This document shows, piece after piece, positions 1 through 5,597 of a DNA stretch of 5,644 bases (its first letter is position 1; each line of letters opens with the position of its first letter). The position numbers and the translations under genes are program-made. The DNA is from an uncultured Lachnobacterium sp. (GTDB lineage: Bacteria; Bacillota; Clostridia; Lachnospirales; Lachnospiraceae). Under the pieces are notes generated by a model. The model was given only the letters and a program-made list of their open reading frames with translations. It was not told the origin of the DNA and searched no databases. The DNA lies in the NCBI GenBank assembly GCA_900548765.1, contig URLU01000147.1:1-5644 (forward strand), given 5' to 3'.

Positions 1-40
1 CTGCGAACTGTAAAAAATACTTTTCATGTGGCAGAGGATA

Positions 41-95
41 TGATATAATGAGCGAAGCGAAATTATATCAGACGCGGAGTGCGGAAGCACGGATG
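41..95. repeat. hairpin-forming intergenic repeat, copy 1
   Basis: First of two 55-bp copies that match at 53 of 55 positions; the start-to-start distance is exactly 90 bp. The left half is a perfect 9-bp inverted repeat (TGATATAAT at 41-49, ATTATATCA at 62-70) around a 12-nt loop. The right half holds a second small hairpin, GTGC-GGAA-GCAC at 79-90, with a GNRA-type tetraloop. CGC at 73-75 could also pair with GCG at 95-97 outside it. Similarity may start further left, because CATGTG occurs at 25-30 and again at 115-120, also 90 bp apart, although the bases between are not conserved. The repeat family is not one I can name; it looks like a REP-like or small palindromic intergenic element. 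Confidence 0.85.
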
Positions 96-112
96 CGCAT
101 GGGTTATCATAC

Positions 113-134
113 ATCATGTGCATTTGCACATGAT
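113..134. repeat. perfect 9-bp inverted repeat between the two repeat copies
   Basis: ATCATGTGC (113-121) and GCACATGAT (126-134) are perfect reverse complements around the 4-nt loop ATTT. The right arm shares its last four bases (131-134) with the left arm of repeat copy 2, so in RNA the two hairpins could not both form completely. Whether this is a regulatory switch or simply adjoining repeat debris cannot be told from sequence. Confidence 0.65.
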
Positions 135-139
135 ATAAT
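131..139 (+). promoter_or_regulatory. possible extended -10 promoter element for the SCIFF gene
   Basis: TGATATAAT fits the extended -10 consensus TGnTATAAT exactly. The same sequence occurs at 41-49 in repeat copy 1. No good -35 hexamer lies 16-18 bp upstream of either, but extended -10 promoters can do without one. Initiation here would leave a 5' leader of roughly 75 nt containing the repeat hairpins before the SCIFF start codon. Because the sequence is one arm of a palindrome, the same match exists on the - strand, and the similarity may be fortuitous. The true promoter may lie left of the window. Confidence 0.25.
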
Positions 140-185
140 GAGCGAAGCTGAATTATATCAGACGCGGAGTGCGGAAGCACGGATG
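131..185. repeat. hairpin-forming intergenic repeat, copy 2
   Basis: Second 55-bp copy, differing from copy 1 only at 149-150 (TG in place of GA). It keeps the 9-bp palindrome arms (131-139 and 152-160) and the GTGC-GGAA-GCAC hairpin (169-180). The two changed bases improve the inner loop, where AGC-GAA-GCT (141-149) can now pair, which suggests RNA or cruciform structure is tolerated or favoured. A degenerate third start follows at once: TGATATAA at 186-193 and GAGCGAA at 200-206 echo the repeat, but the rest has been replaced by the ribosome binding site of the SCIFF gene. Confidence 0.85.
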
Positions 186-220
186 TGATATAAAAATGAG
201 AGCGAAAAGGAGAGAATATA

Positions 221-364
221 ATGAAGCACGTAAAGACATTAAATACTAGAAAATTACAGAACACAATCAAAAAAGGCGGATGTGGTGAGTGCCAGACATC
301 ATGCCAGTCAGCTTGCAAGACTTCTTGTACAGTTGGAAATCAGACTTGTGAGCAGTACAAATAG
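221..364 (+). CDS. scfA: six-cysteine ranthipeptide SCIFF precursor
   Basis: Encodes a 47-residue ribosomally made peptide of the SCIFF family (six cysteines in forty-five residues), the substrate of the radical SAM maturase encoded next. It begins MKHVKTLNTRKLQ, the very conserved family leader, and the core from residue 19 is GG followed by C21, C24, C28, C32, C36 and C43. C32 and T37 match, by number, the positions reported to be joined by a thioether in characterised thermophile homologues; that bond makes it a ranthipeptide. The length is normal for the family. An AAGGAG Shine-Dalgarno (207-212) lies 8 nt before the ATG, which fixes the start. It is followed by an intrinsic terminator before the maturase, so it is probably transcribed mainly as a short abundant mRNA. 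No signal peptide is visible. The biological role is unsettled; signalling roles have been proposed in clostridia. Confidence 0.97.
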   Translation: MKHVKTLNTRKLQNTIKKGGCGECQTSCQSACKTSCTVGNQTCEQYK

Positions 365-390
365 TTTGAATTATGATTGATGCGGAAAAC

Positions 391-403
391 CTGCCACTGG
401 CAG
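391..403 (+). other. small palindrome in the SCIFF 3' region
   Basis: CTGCC (391-395) and GGCAG (399-403) can pair around a 3-nt loop, 27 nt after the SCIFF stop codon. No T-tract follows, so it is not itself a terminator. It may stabilise the 3' end of the SCIFF transcript ahead of the terminator at 431-459. This is inference from pairing only. Confidence 0.35.
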
Positions 404-430
404 CTTGTCTGCATACTTTGGCATGAAATC

Positions 431-459
431 GACCGCGCGCACAGCGTGCGGTCATTTTT
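431..459 (+). terminator. intrinsic terminator between SCIFF and its maturase
   Basis: GACCGCGCGC (431-440) pairs with GCGTGCGGTC (444-453) in a 10-bp stem with one G-U wobble and an ACA loop, followed by ATTTTT (454-459). The stem is strong and GC-rich in an AT-rich spacer, and the T-tract lies immediately downstream on the + strand. It sits 67 nt after the SCIFF stop and 161 nt before the maturase start. Partial read-through would give much more peptide mRNA than enzyme mRNA. Confidence 0.85.
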
Positions 460-494
460 GCGATTATGGGAAAGATTACAAAATGAAGCAAATG

Positions 495-518
495 AAGCAA
501 CAATTAATTATGTTGCTT
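495..518. promoter_or_regulatory. 8-bp inverted repeat in the scfA-scfB spacer, possible operator
   Basis: AAGCAACA (495-502) and TGTTGCTT (511-518) are perfect reverse complements separated by 8 AT-only bases. The left arm overlaps a 9-bp direct repeat, ATGAAGCAA at 483-491 and 492-500. Lying after the terminator and about 100 bp before the maturase start, this is where a promoter or operator for scfB would be expected, but I see no convincing -35/-10 pair. A role as a protein binding site is inference. Confidence 0.3.
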
Positions 519-580
519 ATATATGTTCTGATTATTTGCGCATTTGTATATTAAATGATTTATTTATTAAATAACAAATC

Positions 581-603
581 AGGATTAGAAATTAGGATTA
601 GAA
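581..603 (+). repeat. short direct repeat just upstream of the maturase ribosome binding site
   Basis: AGGATTAGAA occurs at 581-590 and again at 594-603, a 13-bp period, ending directly before the GAGAGG Shine-Dalgarno (605-610) of scfB. It could be a small slippage duplication or a binding site in the leader; the sequence does not decide between these. Confidence 0.5.
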
Positions 604-619
604 AGAGAGGAATATTGTA

Positions 620-1969
620 GTGGTTCATCAGTATAAGAACAACGGCTATAATATTGTCTTAGATGTAAACAGTGGAGCAATTCACGTGGTGGATGATGTG
701 ACCTATGATGTCATAGAGATGTTTGAGAAGAATTCACCGGAAGAGATAAAAAATACTCTGGCAGGAAAATATCCGGCAGAGGAAATAGACGAGGCAATTG
801 AAGAAGTAAATGAATTAAAGGATAACGAGGAGCTTTTCACAGAAGATGTATATGAGAATAAGGTCATAGACTTTAAGAAACGTCCGACAGTAGTAAAGGC
901 ACTTTGTTTACATATCGCCCATGACTGTAACCTGGCATGCAGGTACTGCTTTGCCGAGGAAGGTGAGTATCATGGCAGAAGAGCCTTGATGGATTACGAG
1001 ACAGGAAAGCAGGCACTTGACTTCCTTATCGCAAACTCAGGCAATAGAAGAAATCTGGAGGTAGACTTTTTCGGCGGCGAGCCCCTTATGAACTTTGATG
1101 TTGTAAAGCAGCTTGTAGCTTACGGAAGAGAGCAGGAGAAGCTTCATGATAAGCATTTCCGTTTTACCCTCACAACAAATGGTGTACTCCTAAATGACGA
1201 CATTATGGAATTTGCCAACAAGGAAATGGATAATGTGGTGCTCAGTATCGATGGAAGAAAAGAAGTCCATGACAGAATGCGTCCTTTCAGAAAGGGAGCA
1301 GGAAGCTATGACCTTATCGTTCCAAAGTTCCAGAAGCTTGCAGAGAGCCGTAATCAGGACAGATACTATGTGAGGGGAACCTACACACATTTTAATACTG
1401 ATTTTTCAAAGGATGTACTTCATCTTGCAGACCTTGGCTTCAAGCAGATATCAGTTGAGCCTGTAGTTGCACAGCCAACAGATGAGTATGCCTTGACAGA
1501 AGATGATTTACCAATTCTTTTTGAGGAATATGATAAGCTTGCGGCTGAGATGGTCAGGAGAAATAAAGAAGGAAGAGGCTTCAATTTCTTCCACTTTATG
1601 ATAGACCTCGAAGGCGGACCATGTGTATATAAGAGACTTTCAGGATGTGGCTCAGGTACAGAGTATCTGGCAGTGACACCTTGGGGCGACTTATATCCAT
1701 GCCATCAGTTTGTTGGAAATGAAGACTTTCTGATGGGCAATGTATGGGATGGGGTAAAGGCTGCAGAAATCAGAGATGAGTTCAAGTGCTGTAACGTTTA
1801 TGCCAAAGAAAAATGTCGTAATTGCTTTGCACGCTTCTACTGTAGTGGAGGATGCGCTGCTAATTCATATAACTTCCATGGTACAATCACAGATGCATAT
1901 GATCTGGGATGTGAGCTTCAGAAGAAACGTATTGAATGTGCGATTATGATAAAGGCCGCAGAGGCTTAA
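620..1969 (+). CDS. scfB: thioether cross-link-forming SCIFF peptide maturase (radical SAM, SPASM)
   Basis: This 449-residue cytoplasmic enzyme should use S-adenosylmethionine and Fe-S clusters to make the thioether cross-link in SCIFF. Residues 1 to about 85 form the family's leader-binding (RRE-like) region. The radical SAM motif CX3CX2C is C103, C107, C110, and FFGGEP at 150-155 is the SAM-binding loop. The C-terminal SPASM domain is complete: C343, then G356 and C361 (GX4C), C399-X2-C402-X5-C408-X3-C412, and C431, enough for two auxiliary clusters. Length is normal for the family. The start is GTG, supported by GAGAGG at 605-610 with a 9-nt spacer and by the family-typical opening VHQYKNNGYNIVLDVNSG. 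It lies 255 bp after the SCIFF gene, beyond a terminator, and 25 bp before secDF, with which it is probably co-transcribed. Characterised relatives are CteB of Clostridium thermocellum and Tte1186. Confidence 0.97.
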   Translation: MVHQYKNNGYNIVLDVNSGAIHVVDDVTYDVIEMFEKNSPEEIKNTLAGKYPAEEIDEAIEEVNELKDNEELFTEDVYENKVIDFKKRPTVVKALCLHIAHDCNLACRYCFAEEGEYHGRRALMDYETGKQALDFLIANSGNRRNLEVDFFGGEPLMNFDVVKQLVAYGREQEKLHDKHFRFTLTTNGVLLNDDIMEFANKEMDNVVLSIDGRKEVHDRMRPFRKGAGSYDLIVPKFQKLAESRNQDRYYVRGTYTHFNTDFSKDVLHLADLGFKQISVEPVVAQPTDEYALTEDDLPILFEEYDKLAAEMVRRNKEGRGFNFFHFMIDLEGGPCVYKRLSGCGSGTEYLAVTPWGDLYPCHQFVGNEDFLMGNVWDGVKAAEIRDEFKCCNVYAKEKCRNCFARFYCSGGCAANSYNFHGTITDAYDLGCELQKKRIECAIMIKAAEA

Positions 1970-1994
1970 AACAAAATAGGAAGGTAGAGTTACA

Positions 1995-4277
1995 ATGAAA
2001 AAAGGAAAAGGAGCCATTATTGTATTGCTTATCCTTGCCTGCCTGGGATTGTCAGGCTGGTATGCATCTACGATATTAGGCGACACTAGCGCAAGTCAGA
2101 AGGAAACTGACAACTCAAAGGAGTCAGAGGGAATCAAGCTCGGACTCGACTTATCTGGTGGTGTATCAATCACATATGATATTGTGGAGGACAACCCATC
2201 AGCAACGGATATTGCTGATACAATAGCAAAGCTTGAGGAAAGAGCAGCAAGCTACTCAACAGAGTATTCAGTATATCAGGTTGGAGACGACAGAATCACA
2301 GTTGAAATCCCTGGTGTATATGATGCCAATGAAGTGCTTAATGATTTAGGAAGCCCAGGAGCTTTGTATTTCATCAAACAGAAGGATTCTGATGGAAATG
2401 CAAACTATAAATATGATTCTTCAACAGGCAAGTATGTATTAAACTATGACATTGATACTCTTGTTGAGAATGGTTCAGTTGTAATGACTGGTTCAGATGT
2501 AAAGTCAGCAGAGGCAACATATGAGAAGAGCAGCTCAGGAGTACAGCAGAACACACCTGTTGTTGCACTTACACTCAAGGATGATGCAGTTAAGACATGG
2601 GCAGATGTGACAACAGAGGCATATGCCAACAGCGAGAGCGTAGGTATCTATTATGATGACCATTTCATCAGTGTGCCAAGAGTAAGCGCAGCAATCACAG
2701 ATGGTAACTGCGTAATAAATGGTATGTCTGATTATGAAGAAGCTGAGAACCTTGCAACATTTATCCGTGTTGGTGCAATTAACTTAAAGCTTCAGGAGTT
2801 GGAGTCAAACGTAGAAGGTGCCCAGCTTGGTGGAGCAGCCCTTTCATCATCAATAAAGGCAGCAGGAATCGGTCTTGCACTTGTAATGCTTTTCATGATT
2901 GTAATGTATGGTATTTCTGGATTTGCAGCATCTGTAGGACTTGGAATATATACATCACTTGTAATTGCATTTGTATATTGGTTTGAGATAACCCTTACAC
3001 TTCCGGGTATCGCAGGTATTATCCTCGGTATTGGTATGGCAGTGGATGCAAACGTCATCGTATTTGCCCGTATCAGGGAGGAAATTGCAGCAGGAAGAAC
3101 AGTAAGCTCAGCCATTAATGAGGGATATAAGAAAGCACTTTCGGCTATCCTTGATGGACAGGTAACAACATTTATAGCAGCCCTTGTACTTATGGTACTT
3201 GGTTCAGGTACTGTAAAGGGATTTGCATATACACTTATCATTTCTATCGTATTATCGCTGTTTACAGCACTTTTCGTAGCAAAGTACCTGATGCAGGGAC
3301 TTTATGCTATAGGCTTCAAGTCAGAGAAATTATATGGTAGAGCAAAGGACAGGAAACCAATAAACTTCTTAAAGCACAAGGCAGTATACTTTATTATATC
3401 TATTGTAGTAATTGTTGCAGGATTCGTAGGAATGGGAGTATATAGTGCTCAGGGAAGCAGGGCATTAAATTACAGTCTTGAGTTTGCCGGTGGTACATCT
3501 ACAAAGGCAGATTTTGGAAAGGATTACACTGTAGAGCAGGTTGAGTCAGACATTGTACCAGAGGTTGCAGCAGTGATTGGAGACAATGCAATTCAGGCTA
3601 CTACAGTCAACGGAAGCACAGATATTGTATTAAAGACACGTACACTTACACTGGATGAGCGTGAGGAACTCGATAGCATGCTCGTTGAGAAGTTTGGCGT
3701 AGATGGGTCTTCAATTGAGACACAGAGTATCAGCTCAACAATCAGCAGCGAGATGAGGTCAGATGCAATCAAGGCAGTTATTGTTGCATGTATCTTTATG
3801 CTTCTGTACATCTGGTTCAGATTTAAGGATATCCGTTTCGCCACAAGTGCAATCCTTGCTCTTGTACATGACGTGCTCGTAGTGCTCACAGCATATGCGC
3901 TTATCCGTATATCTGTAGGTGGAACATTTATTGCATGTATGCTTACAATCGTAGGTTACTCAGTCAATGATACAATTGTCATCTTTGATCGTATCCGTGA
4001 GAATATGCATGGACTTAAGAATCAGGATGCAGAAGGTCTTGCAGAGATTGCCAATAAGTCTCTTACACAGACACTTTCACGAAGCATCAATACATCAATC
4101 ACAACCTTTATCATGGTATTGTTACTCTTTATCATGGGAGTATCATCAATTCGTGAATTTGCATTGCCACTTATGGTTGGATTGCTTTGTGGTTCTTATT
4201 CATCAATCTTCATTGCAACAGAGCTTTGGTATGTGATGAAGCTGCATTTTGGAAAGAACAGAATAATAAAGAAATAA
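1995..4277 (+). CDS. secDF: protein translocase SecDF, fused SecD-SecF
   Basis: An RND-superfamily membrane protein that uses proton flow to help pull secreted proteins through SecYEG. SecD half: a first membrane segment at about residues 7-27, the D1 motif LGLDLSGG (49-56), the extracytoplasmic P1 region to about 275, and five further segments between about 289 and 437. The D4 motif contains D351 in GMAVDANV. SecF half: a segment at about 463-484, the SecF motif NYSLEFAGG (492-500), a smaller external domain, then five segments from about 591 to 748. D659 lies in GYSVNDTIVIFD and R696 in LSRSINTS. D351, D659 and R696 appear to match the proton-path residues of the Thermus structure, so the pump looks intact. 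Twelve segments and 760 residues fit the fused Bacillus type. AGGAAGG (1978-1984) precedes the ATG by 10 nt. A terminator follows. Confidence 0.96.
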   Translation: MKKGKGAIIVLLILACLGLSGWYASTILGDTSASQKETDNSKESEGIKLGLDLSGGVSITYDIVEDNPSATDIADTIAKLEERAASYSTEYSVYQVGDDRITVEIPGVYDANEVLNDLGSPGALYFIKQKDSDGNANYKYDSSTGKYVLNYDIDTLVENGSVVMTGSDVKSAEATYEKSSSGVQQNTPVVALTLKDDAVKTWADVTTEAYANSESVGIYYDDHFISVPRVSAAITDGNCVINGMSDYEEAENLATFIRVGAINLKLQELESNVEGAQLGGAALSSSIKAAGIGLALVMLFMIVMYGISGFAASVGLGIYTSLVIAFVYWFEITLTLPGIAGIILGIGMAVDANVIVFARIREEIAAGRTVSSAINEGYKKALSAILDGQVTTFIAALVLMVLGSGTVKGFAYTLIISIVLSLFTALFVAKYLMQGLYAIGFKSEKLYGRAKDRKPINFLKHKAVYFIISIVVIVAGFVGMGVYSAQGSRALNYSLEFAGGTSTKADFGKDYTVEQVESDIVPEVAAVIGDNAIQATTVNGSTDIVLKTRTLTLDEREELDSMLVEKFGVDGSSIETQSISSTISSEMRSDAIKAVIVACIFMLLYIWFRFKDIRFATSAILALVHDVLVVLTAYALIRISVGGTFIACMLTIVGYSVNDTIVIFDRIRENMHGLKNQDAEGLAEIANKSLTQTLSRSINTSITTFIMVLLLFIMGVSSIREFALPLMVGLLCGSYSSIFIATELWYVMKLHFGKNRIIKK

Positions 4278-4290
4278 TGTGGTTGGATTT

Positions 4291-4317
4291 GGCATCGCCT
4301 GAGGGCGGTGCCTTTTT
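4291..4317 (+). terminator. intrinsic terminator after secDF
   Basis: GGCATCGCC (4291-4299) pairs with GGCGGTGCC (4304-4312) in a 9-bp stem with one wobble and a TGAG loop, followed directly by five T residues (4313-4317). It begins 14 nt after the secDF stop codon and separates the scfB-secDF unit from the toxin-antitoxin unit. Confidence 0.92.
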
Positions 4318-4375
4318 CTATACCAAAGTATGCAAAAATAAATGAAAATTTGTTGTAAAATTATAATGAAAATTA

Positions 4376-4404
4376 TTGATTTATCCTAAATATCTACATA
4401 TAAT
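4376..4404 (+). promoter_or_regulatory. sigma-A-like promoter of the toxin-antitoxin-DUF1294 unit
   Basis: TTGATT (4376-4381) and a perfect TATAAT (4399-4404) are separated by exactly 17 bp. Transcription would start near 4411, giving a leader of about 20 nt with GGAGG at 4419-4423. The surroundings are very AT-rich. A TATCC / GGATA pair (4382-4386 and 4413-4417) flanks the -10 region and could be part of an operator, because Phd/YefM antitoxins usually repress their own promoter; that pairing is short and may be chance. Confidence 0.75.
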
Positions 4405-4430
4405 AATGGAAAGGATACGGAGGTGTTTAT

Positions 4431-4748
4431 ATGGCAATCGCAACAAATTTTTTACAAAGTCTTATTCCAATTTCACAGTTTAACAAAGGACAGGCGGCTA
4501 AAATATTTGACAGACTTCATTCAGAGAGTGAATTAATTGTATTGAAGAACAATCAGCCTTCAGCAATTATTCTATCGCCGGAGGAATATACAAGATTGAC
4601 TGAAATTGAAGAAGATTATTACTTGCTGCTAGAGGCAAATAAGCGGATGGAGGAAAGCAGCAAAACTCTTTCATATGATACTGTAATGAAAGACCTGGGG
4701 ATAAGTGAAGAAGAAATTTCTGATGTGGAGGACATAGATATCGAATGA
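4431..4748 (+). CDS. type II antitoxin, Phd/YefM family
   Basis: A 105-residue protein expected to bind and neutralise the toxin encoded next and to repress the shared promoter. The N-terminal half (about residues 10-58) has the Phd/YefM pattern: LIPISQFNKGQAAKIFDRL, a short strand around 34-39, then NQPSAIILSPEEYTRL. The C-terminal part (about 59-105) is helical then strongly acidic, ending EEEISDVEDIDIE, as expected for a flexible toxin-wrapping tail that proteases can cut. It is longer than classical YefM (about 83 residues) but within the family range. GGAGG (4419-4423) lies 7 nt before the ATG. Its stop codon overlaps the next start as ATGA. The family assignment is solid; the exact partner specificity is inferred from position. 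Confidence 0.88.
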   Translation: MAIATNFLQSLIPISQFNKGQAAKIFDRLHSESELIVLKNNQPSAIILSPEEYTRLTEIEEDYYLLLEANKRMEESSKTLSYDTVMKDLGISEEEISDVEDIDIE

Positions 4749-5074
4749 TATGGGGGATAGAATTTTTAGAAGAAGCAGAGAAGGATATGAAAAAACTTGA
4801 CAATTCAGTGCGGATTCAAGTGATGAAGGGGATTAAGAAAGTAAGCAATAATCCATTACCGGCAGAAGAAGGTGGCTATGGAAAACCACTAGGCAGCAGG
4901 AATGGAAAAAACCTAACTAATCTGATGAAAATAAAATTTAGAGATTTAGGAGTTAGGGTTGTATATAAGGTGGAACGTGTTGATACAGTAATGAAGATTA
5001 TTGTAGTATCAGCTAGAACAGATGAACAGGTATATAACGAAGCCGTAAAGAGACGGTATAAGCATGAATTATGA
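4745..5074 (+). CDS. type II toxin, RelE/ParE family
   Basis: A 109-residue basic protein with the RelE/ParE pattern: an opening strand (WGIEFLEEAEKDMKKLD), two helices to about residue 36, NPLP and a GKPLG turn (46-50), a strand with basic residues (K62, K64, R66), then GVRVVYKVE with R71 and Y74, a late strand KIIVVSART with R91, and Y97. RelE members cleave mRNA in the ribosome, ParE members target gyrase. The basic and tyrosine residues lean towards a RelE-like nuclease, but this cannot be settled by eye. The ORF is intact. It starts inside the antitoxin stop (ATGA), with GGAGG at 4727-4731 a rather long 13 nt upstream, so translation probably depends on coupling. Its stop overlaps the DUF1294 start in the same way. 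Confidence 0.87.
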   Translation: MIWGIEFLEEAEKDMKKLDNSVRIQVMKGIKKVSNNPLPAEEGGYGKPLGSRNGKNLTNLMKIKFRDLGVRVVYKVERVDTVMKIIVVSARTDEQVYNEAVKRRYKHEL

Positions 5075-5346
5075 GTAGATTATTTGTTGGTTTAGCAATA
5101 TATTTAGTGATAGCAAATTGCGTAGGATTTGCCGCAATGGGAATAGATAAGAGTAAAGCAAAGCGAGGAGCCTGGCGGATACCGGAAAAGACACTGTTTT
5201 TACTTAGCATAATTGGTGGAAGTGTTGGTACATGGCTTGGGATGTATGCTTTTCATCATAAGACAAAGCACTGGTATTTCGTGGTGGGTATGCCATTGAT
5301 TTTGGTAGTGCAGATAGCTTTGTGTGTATTACTTGCACGTTTATGA
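5071..5346 (+). CDS. DUF1294 small membrane protein
   Basis: A 91-residue integral membrane protein of unknown function. Hydrophobic segments lie at about residues 4-24, 40-60 and 69-90. The family signature is visible: MGIDKSKAKRGAWRIPE after the first segment, GGSVGTWLGM in the second, and the FHHKTKHWYF stretch before the third. Length is typical of stand-alone members such as Bacillus YdzA. Its ATG overlaps the toxin stop codon by 4 bp, and only a weak Shine-Dalgarno-like AGAGACGG (5049-5056) lies about 14 nt upstream, so it is probably translated by coupling to the toxin gene. DUF1294 genes are usually found alone; here it is the third gene of a toxin-antitoxin transcript. No terminator with a T-tract follows. 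It may be a passenger or a functional partner; nothing in the sequence decides. Confidence 0.88.
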   Translation: MSRLFVGLAIYLVIANCVGFAAMGIDKSKAKRGAWRIPEKTLFLLSIIGGSVGTWLGMYAFHHKTKHWYFVVGMPLILVVQIALCVLLARL

Positions 5347-5525
5347 AGTGTAAGCATATAAAGGACTGTCATGTAAAGTGAGTGTATATAAAGAGTAGAT
5401 ATGTAGAAAGCAGTTATGTAAAATGAAGCTCTGTAGTGTGTCTGCTTTGTGCGTCTATAAAGCAGAAGTATAAAAAGTGTGTACCAAAATTATCAAATAT
5501 TTTTGAGACGTAAATTGGATATTGC
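5347..5525. other. AT-rich non-coding stretch downstream of DUF1294
   Basis: No + strand ORF of note. TATAAAG occurs three times (5357-5363, 5386-5392, 5456-5462) and TGTA six times between 5349 and 5435, giving a loosely repetitive look without a fixed period. An 8-bp inverted repeat, TCTGCTTT (5441-5448) with AAAGCAGA (5459-5466), could form a hairpin, and GAAAGCAG at 5406-5413 could compete for the left arm. Neither has a T-tract, so no terminator for the upstream unit is recognised here. A 49-codon - strand ORF (5563 down to 5414) overlaps this stretch but lacks a Shine-Dalgarno. Confidence 0.5.
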
Positions 5526-5595
5526 GCTGGGATAAATGATTCTCTATGCCTTGTGCAGGACATTAGTTTTTCTTAATGTTCTGTTCACACCCAGC
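5526..5595. repeat. 70-bp structured element closed by GCTGGG / CCCAGC
   Basis: GCTGGG (5526-5531) pairs with CCCAGC (5590-5595). Inside, 5552-5566 pairs with 5573-5587 in a long stem (14 pairs including three wobbles, one T-T mismatch) with the 6-nt loop TTTTTC at 5567-5572. This much pairing in otherwise unstructured AT-rich DNA suggests a structured RNA or a small mobile or palindromic element. I do not recognise a known ncRNA family. Confidence 0.45.
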
Positions 5596-5597
5596 AA

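Noticed and set aside
41..185. Possible CRISPR array
   Set aside because: Only two 55-bp copies with strong internal palindromes and a 35-bp spacer that itself forms a hairpin; the units are too long and no cas genes are present.
536..566. TTGCGC with a downstream TATTTA as an scfB promoter
   Set aside because: Spacing of about 19 bp and a poor -10 match in very AT-rich sequence; not distinguishable from chance.
377..574. 65-residue + strand ORF between SCIFF and the maturase
   Set aside because: It runs straight through the terminator hairpin and inverted repeat, has no Shine-Dalgarno, and its product has no recognisable composition or domain.
1970..1994. Separate promoter for secDF
   Set aside because: The 25-bp gap holds only the ribosome binding site and no terminator; no clear -35/-10 pair was noted at the end of scfB, so co-transcription is the simpler reading.
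2792..3241. 149-residue - strand ORF inside secDF
   Set aside because: It is antisense to the conserved SecD membrane region; its openness follows from secDF codon use, and it has no ribosome binding site or family features.
3593..3889. 98-residue - strand ORF inside secDF
   Set aside because: Antisense shadow of the SecF half, low-complexity Ser/Thr/Leu-rich product with no domain.
3967..4236. 89-residue + strand ORF inside secDF
   Set aside because: Shifted-frame shadow of conserved SecF segments, whose own frame is intact through this stretch.
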